A DNA stretch of 64,000 bases from Mangifera indica (lineage: Eukaryota > Streptophyta > Magnoliopsida > Sapindales > Anacardiaceae), in assembly GCF_011075055.1 (NCBI RefSeq), contig NC_058153.1, forward strand, positions 9,238,001 to 9,302,000. Direction: 5' to 3'. The translations under genes and the position numbers were made by a program. Position 1 is the stretch's first letter. Each line of letters opens with the position of its first letter. Below the pieces are notes generated by a model that saw only the letters and a program-made list of their open reading frames with translations, made no database searches and was not told the DNA's origin. Shown in pieces: positions 1 to 9,685 of the stretch.

Positions 1-1
1 T

Positions 2-299
2 GGATCACTCCAAGTCAAGTATGTGAATCACATCACCAAAGTATGTGTCATCAGAGCCTCAAGGGAGGACTACCAGAAAGTTTGGTCAGCCATTACTTTG
101 GTTAGAAGTATTGGAAACTGTCCAGTGCTATTTAATTTATTGAATCTAAGTGGAGTATCAAGGCCTGTAAGGATGCTGCCTTGAAGTGTGTGACATTGAA
201 GTTTGAACATTACAAGTTGTAGCAGGAACACACCTTGAAGCAGATACTGTTCAGCACATACAAAATTGTCTTGAAAAGATCAAAGTCTTGGAGCACTGA
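2..299 (+). pseudogene. POP5: POP5-like RNase P/MRP subunit pseudogene (3' part)
   Basis: Read in three successive frames, this stretch resembles the C-terminal half of plant POP5, a small protein subunit of RNase P/MRP that takes part in tRNA and rRNA processing. The first frame (2-153) shows VKYVNHITKVC, the conserved ITLVRSIGNCPV motif and a leucine-rich stretch. A one-base loss near 150 moves the homology to a second frame (IKACKDAALKC), which ends at a TAG at 220-222. A further shift near 235 restores the conserved tail CLEKIKVLEH with a stop at 297-299. The 5' half lies outside the window. Two frameshifts and a premature stop make a functional product unlikely. Identification is from memory of the family. 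Confidence 0.75.
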
Positions 300-2199
300 A
301 GACATTGACACATTTCTTCCTAGAATTTTGATGGTAGAGTTAGAACCTGTGCCATTTATTGTCAATTATATTATGCCTACAAGGTTTGATTCAAGTACAT
401 AGTAGTGTTTCATCTGACTAGGAATTAGTTCTTAAACTTTCTTCATCTGGTTGCTTGTCTTAGAGAGGAAATTTCAAAACATCTGGTTACTTTATATTTT
501 ATGAACAACAAATTAAGGTTAGCAAAATTGGTAAATGTACCAGATAATACTTCCTTTCTTTTGTCGAAGATGGAAAGGCAGTTATATTCTTTTCTTCTTT
601 AAATGTACTGTATTTGATTGATAGTTGGTGTCACCTCCAATTATAAGAATAATCAGTGAGGAAATTGAACAATTTCTTTGTGGAGAGAAAGCATTACTCT
701 AGTTTGTGTGCCTCTTTATAGATGATGATAAGATTGGATTGTGCCTTTTTAACAAAATTGTTTCTGGACGATTTGCAGCTTTTATTGATAATGATAAGGT
801 TAGATTGTGCCTCTTTAAAATTGATATGACTTCAGAGATTAGAATTAGTTGATTGTGATCCAATTCATCCTGTTAAAGCATTGGAGAATGCTTTCCAGCT
901 GAGGATTCATAATTTTCCGGTTGAAACCAAGTGCCCATGGTTGCTCTTTCATTTATCCACTATGACAATTCGGAATCGTAATCAGCAGGTGCAAAACTAG
1001 CAGAAAAATGTCGTGACCAATTGCTAATTTTCTGACTGCTGGCACGGTTGTACATATTTTGAATGTTTATTATCTATAGAAGCAATTGCTTCAATGTGTC
1101 TTCCGTTTAATGGATCTATTTTGGATGTCAGAAACAGAATGTTTCTGATTTTAGGAATTGTTAAATGAAGCAATTGGGGGCAAAGTAACAAACAGTACCT
1201 TCAATTCCTTGAACCTTGTACATATTTAGCAGAATGTGAGAAATTGGAGAGAGCAGCATGGCCTAGAAATGGTGATGTACAAAATAATGTTTTATTTTTT
1301 TAGTAAATAACTTATAATAAAGTTGTTAAACGTCTAATTTAGACCTAGTTTTTTCATGTTTCATTGCATTGGAATTCGAAGGCCCGTAATTTCTTTAAAA
1401 TAAAATGCCTTTGTGGCGACTCAATCATTTTGTTCTGATATGATGGCACCAAAATGAACGATGAATTGACCATGGCATTTTATATAAAATTGTGATATGG
1501 TTTCTTGGATCACTATAACAGCAGCTTTCAGAAGTCAATGAGTTTTGCTTTATATTCAAGAATGGCGAGCAGAAACACGATGTTCATGGCTTCATGCTAA
1601 TATACCTAATTTAAACAAAATAAAAATTTGACCATGCTAATGAAGAAAATTAGATAAATTGTAGGCAACGTTAGGCTTAATTCCATTGGAAAAGAAAAAT
1701 TCTTTTTTTTTTTTTAATGGGAGTTACTGTCCCACTAAGTTAGGGAGAAGAAGAAAATCTCTTGAACTGACCAAAATCTCCTCAGAATTCAGCAGATCAT
1801 TTGCATATGATTTTCATTTTCAATTTTATTTTTTAATTTTAAAAGTTTTATGTTTAAAGAATTTATTATAATAATTTCAACTTCCATAATACAAGCATAA
1901 ACTCTGGAATCATGTTGCCTCCTTACACAAAATAAGGGACAAAATGGTACTTTCATTTATTATAAGTTCATGCTTTCCTCCATTGACTCACGATTCTCCC
2001 CCCATCACTCAATCCAACCTTTCTTCATGCTCATGAAAAGTCAAATTAATAAATTTCTCTAAGAAAACTGACCATCCAGCTTATGCTTTTTCTCTAAGAA
2101 AAAACTCTTTTTCTATAATCACTTCCCATTCAGAAAAAGCTTCTCCATTCCTATTCATTATATTAAACCAAACCCTCTTCAAGCATTTGCATTACAACT
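300..2199. other. Intergenic spacer with a small duplicated motif
   Basis: No gene is supported here. Two imperfect copies of a GATAAGRTTRGATTGTGCCTYTTTAA-like motif (split by about 65 bases) occur near 724-755 and 788-820. A short open stretch at 830-1000 (about 56 codons, no ATG at its start, ending in TAG) could be an exon relic, but I do not recognise it. The last 300 bases are AT-rich with pyrimidine tracts and form the promoter and leader region of the glycosyltransferase gene. A TATATTAA at about 2158-2165 is very close to the ATG, so I do not call it a TATA box. Confidence 0.5.
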
Positions 2200-3177
2200 A
2201 TGGAAAGCCCAAATAACAGACGGCATTTCATTCTCTCTTCTCTTTTCTTCATTGTGTTTCTATGCGTTCTTGCTTCCATCAACGAGCTTCGATTCTATAG
2301 CTTATTGAAGCTCGGTCAATGCGCTATTATAAACTCTTCTATATCTCCGCATTCAAATCAATCTCCGTTGTTCAGTAATGATACTTTAACAAAGAAATTT
2401 TCTTCTTCTTCTTCTTCGGAAGAGGATATTCGGATCCTCATCGGAATCTTGACCCTTCCTGATCAGTATCATCGCCGCCACTTCTTGCGTATGATCTACG
2501 GGACGCAGCCACTGGTGGGGGGACAAGTTGACGTCAAGTTCGTGTTCTGCAACTTAACAAAGGAAGATCAAAAGGTACTTGTAGCCCTAGAGATAATGCG
2601 TTATGATGATATTATAATTCTCAATTGCAAAGAGAATATGAACAAAGGCAAAACGTACACTTACTTTTCAAGCTTGCCTGAAATTTTCAACGTCTCGGAT
2701 GGGCCTAATCCTCCTTACCATTACGTAATGAAAGGTGATGATGATGCTTATTTTAGGTTACAAAGTTTAGTAAATTCTTTGAAGCCATTACCTAGAGAAG
2801 ATTTATATTATGGCTATGTCATTCCATGCCCTAGCATGGACCCTTTTGTGCATTACATGTCGGGGATGGGATATTTAGTCTCTTGGGATATTGTGGAGTG
2901 GATTAGGATTTCTAATATACCAAAAAATCACCTCGAAGGACCTGAGGATAAGGTATTCGGGGATTGGATCCGGGAGGGACATAAGGCCAAAAACCGGTAT
3001 AATGCTAAATGGTCGATGTACAACTTTCCGGTGCCGCCAACAAGATGTACACATGAGCTTTGGCCGGACACAATTGCTGTGCATTTGTTGAAGAATCAGG
3101 AGAAGTGGATTGAGACTTTGAAATATTTCAATGTCACTGATAATTTAAAGCCTTCTAAGTTATATCATATACCTTGA
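2200..3177 (+). CDS. Glycosyltransferase family 31 (Galactosyl_T-type), intronless, type II membrane protein
   Basis: A 325-residue intact frame without introns. Residues about 9-27 are a hydrophobic signal anchor after a short basic N-terminus (NNRR), which predicts a type II Golgi membrane protein. A serine-rich stem (about 68-73) leads to a Galactosyl_T-like domain (about 77-280). Residues 180-182 form the DDD metal/nucleotide-sugar motif in KGDDDAYF, and 249-250 form the conserved ED pair in EGPEDKVFGDW, both typical of GT31. Several N-x-S/T sites are present (NSS, NLT, NVS, NVT). The family transfers hexoses, usually beta-1,3-galactose, to glycans or glycoproteins in the Golgi. The acceptor cannot be told from sequence. 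The start is the first ATG of the frame, immediately before the anchor. It is the only intact single-exon gene in the window and appears to be under constraint. Confidence 0.88.
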   Translation: MESPNNRRHFILSSLFFIVFLCVLASINELRFYSLLKLGQCAIINSSISPHSNQSPLFSNDTLTKKFSSSSSSEEDIRILIGILTLPDQYHRRHFLRMIYGTQPLVGGQVDVKFVFCNLTKEDQKVLVALEIMRYDDIIILNCKENMNKGKTYTYFSSLPEIFNVSDGPNPPYHYVMKGDDDAYFRLQSLVNSLKPLPREDLYYGYVIPCPSMDPFVHYMSGMGYLVSWDIVEWIRISNIPKNHLEGPEDKVFGDWIREGHKAKNRYNAKWSMYNFPVPPTRCTHELWPDTIAVHLLKNQEKWIETLKYFNVTDNLKPSKLYHIP

Positions 3178-3793
3178 TTTGGGAATATTATGCCAAAGAG
3201 AGGCATAATCTAATCAATTACAATTTTTTCTGTTTATTCTTTTGAATCAATTGTTGTATTTTTTATTTTTTTATTTCACTAGAGGATTAAAATTATAAAT
3301 GAGGATTTATGTTATCATCATAGTTTCTATTTTTTAAAATTCAACGCCAATTAATCAGTTGAACTTTATAATTTTATTCATTTTTTATTCGAAACAAAAT
3401 AAAGCTTGCTGCCTTATGATGGCCTTGCAATAAGTCTGTATATAAAGGTCCCAAAAACCAAGCTTGAAGCCCAATTAAAAGCCCAAGAAAGTTGGACACA
3501 TGTCGTCGTTTTGTAATTTTCTATATAATATTTTCATTATATTTTTCCCATTTTCTTTATCTTTTCTTTAAAGAAAAATAAATTTAAATGAATCATGGTT
3601 AGAGTTTGAAATTAATAATTCTGTTTATTTTTATTTTTAATATTTATTGAAGTATAAAATTTGCGACGCAAAAGATTGTTATTCTAAGTTATTATATTTA
3701 AAAAAATACGTTATGACGCTTAAGACAAGGTTTATTTTGGCTACACTTTTTAATCTGTTTTCTAAAATAACATAAGTAATGATTTTAATAATG
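3178..3793. other. 3' flank of the glycosyltransferase gene, AT-rich
   Basis: No coding signal is seen. The 3' UTR should lie in the first few hundred bases. An AATAAA is present near 3399 in an AAACAAAATAAAGC context and is a possible polyadenylation signal, although it is 220 bases past the stop. Confidence 0.4.
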
Positions 3794-4040
3794 TTGTATT
3801 AGAAAATTACCAATAAGTCAAGGTAATAAAAAAAACCGTTGTATTATGGGATATAAAACAATAAACTTAATAGTATTGTATAATAAAATTAATAAGAAGC
3901 CATAGTTGAAAAAAAAAACTGTAGTTTTATGAGATATAAAACAACATATTTAATAGTATTATATTAAGAAATTAACAATAAATTACGGTTGCAAAAAAGC
4001 CATAGCACTATGAGATATAAAACAACTTTAATAACTAATG
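3794..4040 (+). repeat. About 82-bp tandem repeat, three units
   Basis: Three adjacent diverged units begin near 3794, 3876 and 3959, giving periods of 82 and 83 bases. Each carries the landmarks TTRTATWA, then a CCRTAG/CCGTTG-like block after an A-run, then GGATATAAAACAA or GAGATATAAAACAAC, then TTAATAGTATT. The arrangement resembles subterminal repeats of a class II transposon, but no terminal inverted repeats were recognised. Confidence 0.7.
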
Positions 4041-4323
4041 TAATAGATCGATATTTTAGCTATAATTTAATTAGATATAAAATGTTATGGCCGTTTTTCA
4101 AATTAAACTTAAGTTAAATGGTGTTCTACTTGGTTTGACTTTTATTTGATTAGAATTTATGCCTCAAATTGGTGTCACTCTTAATTTTGGTTTGACAAAC
4201 TGAAGCAAAATTTGAGTTAAATTATTTTTTATTCAAATTGAACTTGAATTAAGGATTTGTGGGCTCAATTCGATTCCTATCTACTTTTAAAACAATTGTT
4301 AAAAAATCATTTTTTTATGAATG

Positions 4324-4425
4324 AATTATGAATCTGAATCATAAATCTGACCTAAGATAAACTAATTTTAATTCAATTATGAATCTAAATCATAAATCTG
4401 ATATAAGCTAAACTAATTTTAATTC
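4324..4425 (+). repeat. 51-bp tandem duplication, two units
   Basis: Units 4324-4374 and 4375-4425 both run from AATTATGAATCT to AACTAATTTTAATTC with only a few substitutions between them. The array has no coding content. Confidence 0.8.
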
Positions 4426-6180
4426 AATCCAAGTGTGTAGAACTCAAGCTATCCTTATGTTTTTAGATACCAATACATATTACTCTAGAGGCTCATAAAT
4501 GAATGACCCATTTCAAGTCAGGCCAACCAACTAATATATTTAGTCAAGCCCACTCATATATCATTCCCGTCCACTCATAAATCATTCCTATAAAGTTCCA
4601 TCTCCTAACTTAACAACAATTCTATTATCTCAGCCTACAAAAAAAAAAAAAAAAATTCCATTTTCTTTGTATATCTGATTGATTTTGTCGACTTTTAACC
4701 ATATGGTACACGAGGGTTGTGGAAGGGAAGGTTCTTCTCTCTACTCTTATCTTTACTCAGCTACCTTTCAATTGTTTATTTATGAAATTTCTTTTTTTGA
4801 GTTTTTCTTAAACTCGGTCAAGATAGGTTTAAGAGAATGATAATTGCAATAGCATTTATAGATAGCATCAATGTTGTTAATATAAATATGAATATTTCAG
4901 AATTTTATTTTATTGATTACAGGACTTTACAATATGGTTTGTGTATTTTTTTGTGGGCTTTCATTCACTTAACAAGGTCAATTTACACATATCTATCTAC
5001 AACAAAGGAGAAGGGTCCCAATAGGCTTGCAGTTGTGTCTACTGCTCTTGATTTAATATTCCTTATCATTGACTTCTTTTTTATGTAGCTGTTGTTATGA
5101 GCTTTTATTATTAGTTATGTTGTTTTTAATGTCTCTAGTCTTCTTATTATTCTTTTCACTATTGGATCACGTAATGTAAGAACCAACATTTAATATTAAA
5201 TTACAAGGATTTTGTTGTGTGAGATTTAGGAAATTATTTATTGTTGAAGTTATTTCCCTGTTAGAAACTTAGGTTTTTTTTTTTTTAAATGTCAAGAAAA
5301 GATTTCTTTTCTTATTAGATTATGATTTAGAGTTTGTATCTGTTTAGCACTTGACATGTATAGCTTGGGCCTTAAGCCATGTTTTGATATAGAAATTGAT
5401 TCATTGATGCTATACTGGAAATTTGATCACTCTCTCAGTTATCTTCTTGCTAGTCCATTGCCTATTGTCCTATAATTTGTGCTTGAATCTCTCTTTTCTC
5501 TTTTTCTATCTTATTTTCCGCATCATTGCTTCTTTTTCATAAGACTTCTAATTTTCTATTATATACTTTATGAATGGTAATTTTTCTTCTTTTTTTTTTT
5601 TCCTTTTTGAAAAGCTTTTAAAAATGGTAAATGGCAAGCTTCTTCTCTTTTTTTAATATAGTTTTTTTCTTTTTTTTTTTAACTTCTTAAATGCTTTTTG
5701 TGAGTTCTTATTTACTAAAATTAGTTTTGGTAGATGCTATTAGTTGTCATTAGTTGTCTAGGTCAAACACGTCTTGACAATCAGTAGGTGTTGATGCTTT
5801 TATATCACCTGCGTAATTGGATTATTTAATAATGCAAAAGCATCTTTCTTAAGGGCAAATGATATTGAGACCACTAACATATTGTAATTTATTAATATAT
5901 TGCGCTATTTCATCTACTAAATAAAGATATGTGGATGTAAACTATAATTAATGATGCTTAAAACATTAACAAAATGACCTAAGACAGTAATTGATGTAGT
6001 TCAGAAAGTTATTGCTCTTATTAGCCTTTTCTCATGACCTTAAATTAATTGGTGGTAAGTAGTTATTTGGCCTTACGTTAACCATCAAGTTCTAGCAACA
6101 CTACCATATTGCATCCATCAATAAGGACCCTTCGTATCAAACCTTAAAAACATGACAACTGTTGGATCAATCTTTTACTT
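4426..6180. other. AT-rich spacer, no supported gene
   Basis: The stretch holds long T and A runs, including about 17 A near 4640, and no recognised gene. An 83-codon open frame at 4837-5088 encodes a hydrophobic peptide with two possible membrane segments. It has splice-acceptor-like TTTCAG and TTACAG sequences just upstream of or inside its beginning, so it could be a terminal exon, but I recognise no family and would not call it a gene. Confidence 0.4.
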
Positions 6181-6625
6181 GCATTGATTTCAGGGTGACA
6201 AAACTTTACTTATAAAAGCAATAAAAGGACTTCCTTGCATCAGAATAGCACCAAGTCCTTTTTCGGAGGTATCTATCTCGACCACGAACTCTTTTGAAAA
6301 GTTAGGCATTGATAGCATAAGAACGATCACCATAGCCTACTTGAGTGTCACGAAGGCTGTCTGCATACTATCACTCCACATAAAGGCATTCATTTTTAGG
6401 AGGTTAGTTAAAGGCTCTGTGATATTCCTGTATCCCCTCACAAATCTCCAATAATATCCTATCAATCCCAAGAAGCCTAGTAGGTCTCTGAGATGGAGCA
6501 ATTAGCCAAGTAATCGTGTTTTGTATTTTTTGTGGGTCTGCTTCCACTCCTTAGTAGGATACAATATGACCTATATATTCAATTCGATCCCTAACGAAAG
6601 CATATTTTTTTCTATTAATCACCAA

Positions 6626-7176
6626 CTAATAGGTTTGTAGGGGCCGTAGGTGCTCTAAATGGTCTATTACACTCTTGCTATAAATCAAAATGTTATCAAA
6701 AAATACTAATACAAATCGCCACAAAAATGGATGAAAAATATCATTCATTAAGCTCTGAAATGTAGCCAGAGCATTTAATAACCCAAACAACATCATGAGG
6801 AACTTGTAATGCTTATCGTGAGTCCGAAAAGCAGTTTTTTCCATGTCTTTCTCCCTGACTTGGATTTGGTGGTATCCCAATTTAAGATCAAGCTTGCTAA
6901 AGATTGCTGCACCAACTAGTTCATTAAGTAGCTCGTCGATTGCCGATATCAAAATTTTGTTAAGAACAGTTACTCGTTTTAATGTATACTAGTTGATGCA
7001 AAACCTTCATCCTTATCCTTTTTCCGAACTAACAACATAGGGCTAGCGAAAGGGCTTATACTGGGGTGGATGATCCCTACTACTAGCATCTTGTGAACAA
7101 TCCTCTTTATTTCATTTTTCTGGAAATGAGGATAGCGGTAAAAGTGCATGTTAAGGGGTTGAACACCCTCAAACAA
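6626..7176 (-). pseudogene. Gypsy reverse transcriptase, broken
   Basis: Two frames (7176-6979 and 6952-6626) carry successive RT blocks: [43 protein letters not shown] and the active-site region. The segment between them that normally holds the FCVDYR block is degraded. The catalytic F/YxDD box reads FFDN, so its second aspartate is replaced by asparagine, which would abolish polymerase activity. Coding similarity continues left of 6626 in other frames. Confidence 0.85.
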
Positions 7177-7455
7177 AAGGATGGTGTGGTCTTGGTCCCT
7201 TTTGGGTGAAAGTCCCTCTAGTTATCTGAAAAAAGTCTCAAATTCACTCAACAAAGCTTCCAATTTAGGTGGCGAAGTCTTGGCTGCACACTTTGTTTCT
7301 GTCATGGTACATTCCATTTCAAGCCAAAAGCCATCACCTCCTCCACTAACTGATTTCAGTAGAGCACAAATCAAAGCTTTGAGTCAAGATAACGATAAAT
7401 CCCCTCAAATCTTTACTCGCCATCCTTCCCATTCAAAATGCATCGACTACTCTTT

Positions 7456-7704
7456 CTAGTTTGATTTCACGTTCCCAAGCTTACTCAACATCAACTCCTC
7501 ACAAATTGAATAGAAAAAATTTTGTATAATGCGAATCCCTTGGAATGTCGGTTCAACCCTGTCACATATACCAAGACCTTTCACTCTTTGATCATCCCCT
7601 AACACTACCACAAAGTTTACTGGATGCATCAAAATGTTCAATTTAGTTACCACTTTGTTAGAAATAAAATTGTGGGTGGCCCCACTATCTAAAAGAATTA
7701 CCAC
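7456..7704 (-). pseudogene. Gypsy aspartic protease domain, fragment
   Basis: An 82-codon frame on the minus strand opens with the retropepsin active site LLDSGATHNFIS, followed by VVLGDDQRVKG, a typical plant gypsy protease arrangement. The catalytic DSG is intact, but the domain is cut off from gag and RT by frame breaks. Confidence 0.8.
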
Positions 7705-7818
7705 CTACCTCTCTTTCACCTCCCTAGAGAACTTCATGGTTTTTGGTGAGTTGATGTCCACGCTAGTTAGTATATACATGTATTATTCGTATTCTCATAT
7801 TATTCGCATATGATCCAG

Positions 7819-8169
7819 TTAACGTCGGTAAGTATCTTTCTCCTCTCCCACAGTTTGTTCGTTTCTTGCTGACAATAGTATAGTGGTTCCCCTCTCCAAA
7901 AGAGAGTATGAAGGGGAAGCTTTGTGGCTCATTGGGGCCTTTCCTTTATCTCCCTCCTTAGCCACTGTAGCTTTTTTGAGGTCACACAGGTAACCTTTTA
8001 TGATTTCCATATTGGCTTCCAAACTCTCCATTCGATTGTTCAAGTCACCCATTTTTGCCACCATCTCCTGATTTATTTCCCCCAGCTTCGTTTCCATCCC
8101 TTCAACCTTTTCTCTTACCACCACCATCTCCGCCTCAAGTTTGTCCACTCTAGATTCCATTCTAGTCAT
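7819..8169 (-). pseudogene. Gypsy gag N-terminal coiled-coil fragment
   Basis: A 116-codon frame begins with an ATG directly next to the primer-binding site. Its first 65 residues are rich in E, K, M and L with heptad spacing (RVDKLEAEM, REKVEGMETKL), as in the coiled-coil N-terminus of many plant gypsy gag proteins. The rest of gag, including any zinc knuckle, is missing or unrecognisable. Confidence 0.6.
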
Positions 8170-8181
8170 GCTTTGATACCG
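8170..8181 (-). promoter_or_regulatory. Primer-binding site (tRNA-iMet type) of the gypsy remnant
   Basis: The minus strand reads CGGTATCAAAGC against the canonical TGGTATCAGAGC. It sits directly before the gag ATG. Confidence 0.7.
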
Positions 8182-8840
8182 CGTATTAGGTACTTGAAGC
8201 GTATTCGACCGAAGATGCTGAAACTGTGCTCATTACTACAACAACATTTGGAATCAAGTGCAGAAGTTTGATAGGTTTCTAGTAGACTGGAAGGCAAAAG
8301 TGTTTGTATAATGTATGAGTTGTGTAACAGAAAGTTGAATATTGTAATCCAGAAGGTAATTTAATGGCAACACCTTGTAACTGAGATTTCACTGAAATAT
8401 GACAAGTTGAGTTTACATCAAAATGACTTCAAAATATTACTCTGCTCACAATTACAATGCACTATCAGCGTGATCAAGTTACAGTGCATAAAACTAACTC
8501 AACCAATTCCCAGAACCCCTTTTCCAACTTCAAAGAGGCTGGCCCTTTCCTTCATTTCTACAATATTTTTTCTTGCCTTCCTCTTCCACTCCAAGTCCTT
8601 TTTTATCACACCATTTTCTTTGCACTGTCAATCCAATGTTGTCAGCTCATCCTGGGATATCTTGGTGGTCCCCACCTCTAACTGCATTTTCTGATATGTT
8701 GGCTTCTGTAGCGCTACCTGTTCCCATGCAGGTTGAGAGTTTTCTGCTTCCAGTTGACTTGCTGTGTGGCTGCCACCTGGTGTTCTTCCAACTTTGCCGT
8801 TTGTTCTCCCCTTCCTGCTTCTGTTTTTCTTCACATAGAC
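8182..8840 (-). repeat. Probable 5' LTR of the gypsy remnant
   Basis: The location immediately upstream of the primer-binding site on the minus strand identifies this as LTR. It holds no plausible gene: the open frames at 8407-8972 (plus) and 8628-8834 (minus) are chance or LTR-internal. The outer boundary is a guess, because no partner LTR exists in the window. Confidence 0.45.
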
Positions 8841-9106
8841 TTAGGCTCTATCAGAATGCAATTTGGATATGGATTATATTGTACACGCATTCATGAGGAG
8901 AAAATGACATCGATTACATTGTCATTTTATAACGGTGCATACATTCAGTGGGAGAAGACTTTACTTGTTTAGAACAAATCTTCTCAAAATTTTCTTAATA
9001 ATCAACTGATTTTTTACTGAAAGAAAAAAATTCATATGCATATTTCTTAAAATTCCTTGAACTGAATATGCATTTATCATTATAAAAAAAGGGAGAATTT
9101 TAAAGT

Positions 9107-9685
9107 CACCATGCTTTTACTTCGTAATGGCTAAACAGTATTGGATTGGTATTGCTTGCTTTAATTTTCATTTTAAGTCATTCCATTTGGATTGCAAGAT
9201 AGTGTGTCTGTTTGCTCTGTTTGACTAAACTTCTTGAAAACTTCCATAAATATAGTAGGTAAAATTGTTCCTGTAGTTGAATAACTCGAGCCAGGTTCCT
9301 TTATTGTGATTAGAGGTACCTGAAAACTCAGGTACCAGGACAAATTTGTGCACAACATGTAATTTGTAGCTCAATTCTGTCACCACCCTTTGTTTATGTT
9401 GTGTCTAGATTTATTTGCAGGTGGTGATTATTTGATTACTCCGCCCCTGGTCTTGTTTCATCCTTCTGAACTAAAGAAATTGGCATCTTTGCTCTTCGCA
9501 TCGTAGTTACTTTTCTACATTTTTCATGAAAACTTTGTGTAGTGTAATATGGAGGAAAAATAACTAAGAATATTAATAGATGAAATAAGCATATGGTTGA
9601 TCCACAGTTCACGTTTGAAGTATTTATAGTTATCTGTATCTTGAAAATGAAAGTCCTTAAGCGTGAAAATTTCCCTTCAATTTAA
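9107..9685 (+). pseudogene. VDAC exon 2/intron 2 fragment (duplicate of the 46.6-55.6 kb gene)
   Basis: This stretch aligns along its length with 47468-48032, the end of exon 2 and the first half of intron 2 of the VDAC gene, in the same orientation. Landmarks shared in order are ATTGCYTGCTTTAA, a TGTGTCTGTTTG block, GTAAAATTGTTCCTGTAGT, AATTTGTAGCTCAATTCT, CTGAACTAAAGAAA, GTTACTTTTCTACATTT, ATAGATGAAATAAGCATATGG and TTGAAAATGAAAGTCCTTAA. The exon-2 part (9107-9147) is more diverged and has lost its reading frame. No other VDAC exon was found near here. An alternative is that both copies derive from a mobile non-coding element. Confidence 0.75.

Larger units (their letters stand above)
6181..8840 (-). 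mobile_element. Ty3/gypsy LTR retrotransposon remnant (minus strand, 3' part missing)
   Basis: Reading the minus strand from right to left, the order is: a probable 5' LTR (about 8840-8182), a tRNA-iMet primer-binding site, gag, a DSG protease, reverse transcriptase, and the start of the RNase H/connection region near 6190-6280 (GLGAILMQGSPF-like). Integrase and a 3' LTR are absent, and gag is joined to protease with little between them. The RT wording (YRYPHFQKNEI, GYHQIQV, TAFRTHD) is characteristic of plant Ty3/gypsy chromoviruses. Frameshifts and stops occur throughout. The boundaries are approximate because no target duplication could be identified. Confidence 0.85.

Noticed and set aside
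4837..5088. 83-codon hydrophobic open frame as a small membrane-protein gene
   Set aside because: No family is recognised, composition is that of AT-rich spacer, and one open frame of this length is expected by chance here. Kept only as a remark in the spacer entry.
8407..8972. Several overlapping plus-strand frames and one minus-strand frame as host genes
   Set aside because: They lie in or beside the LTR of the gypsy remnant, overlap each other in different frames and show no domain.
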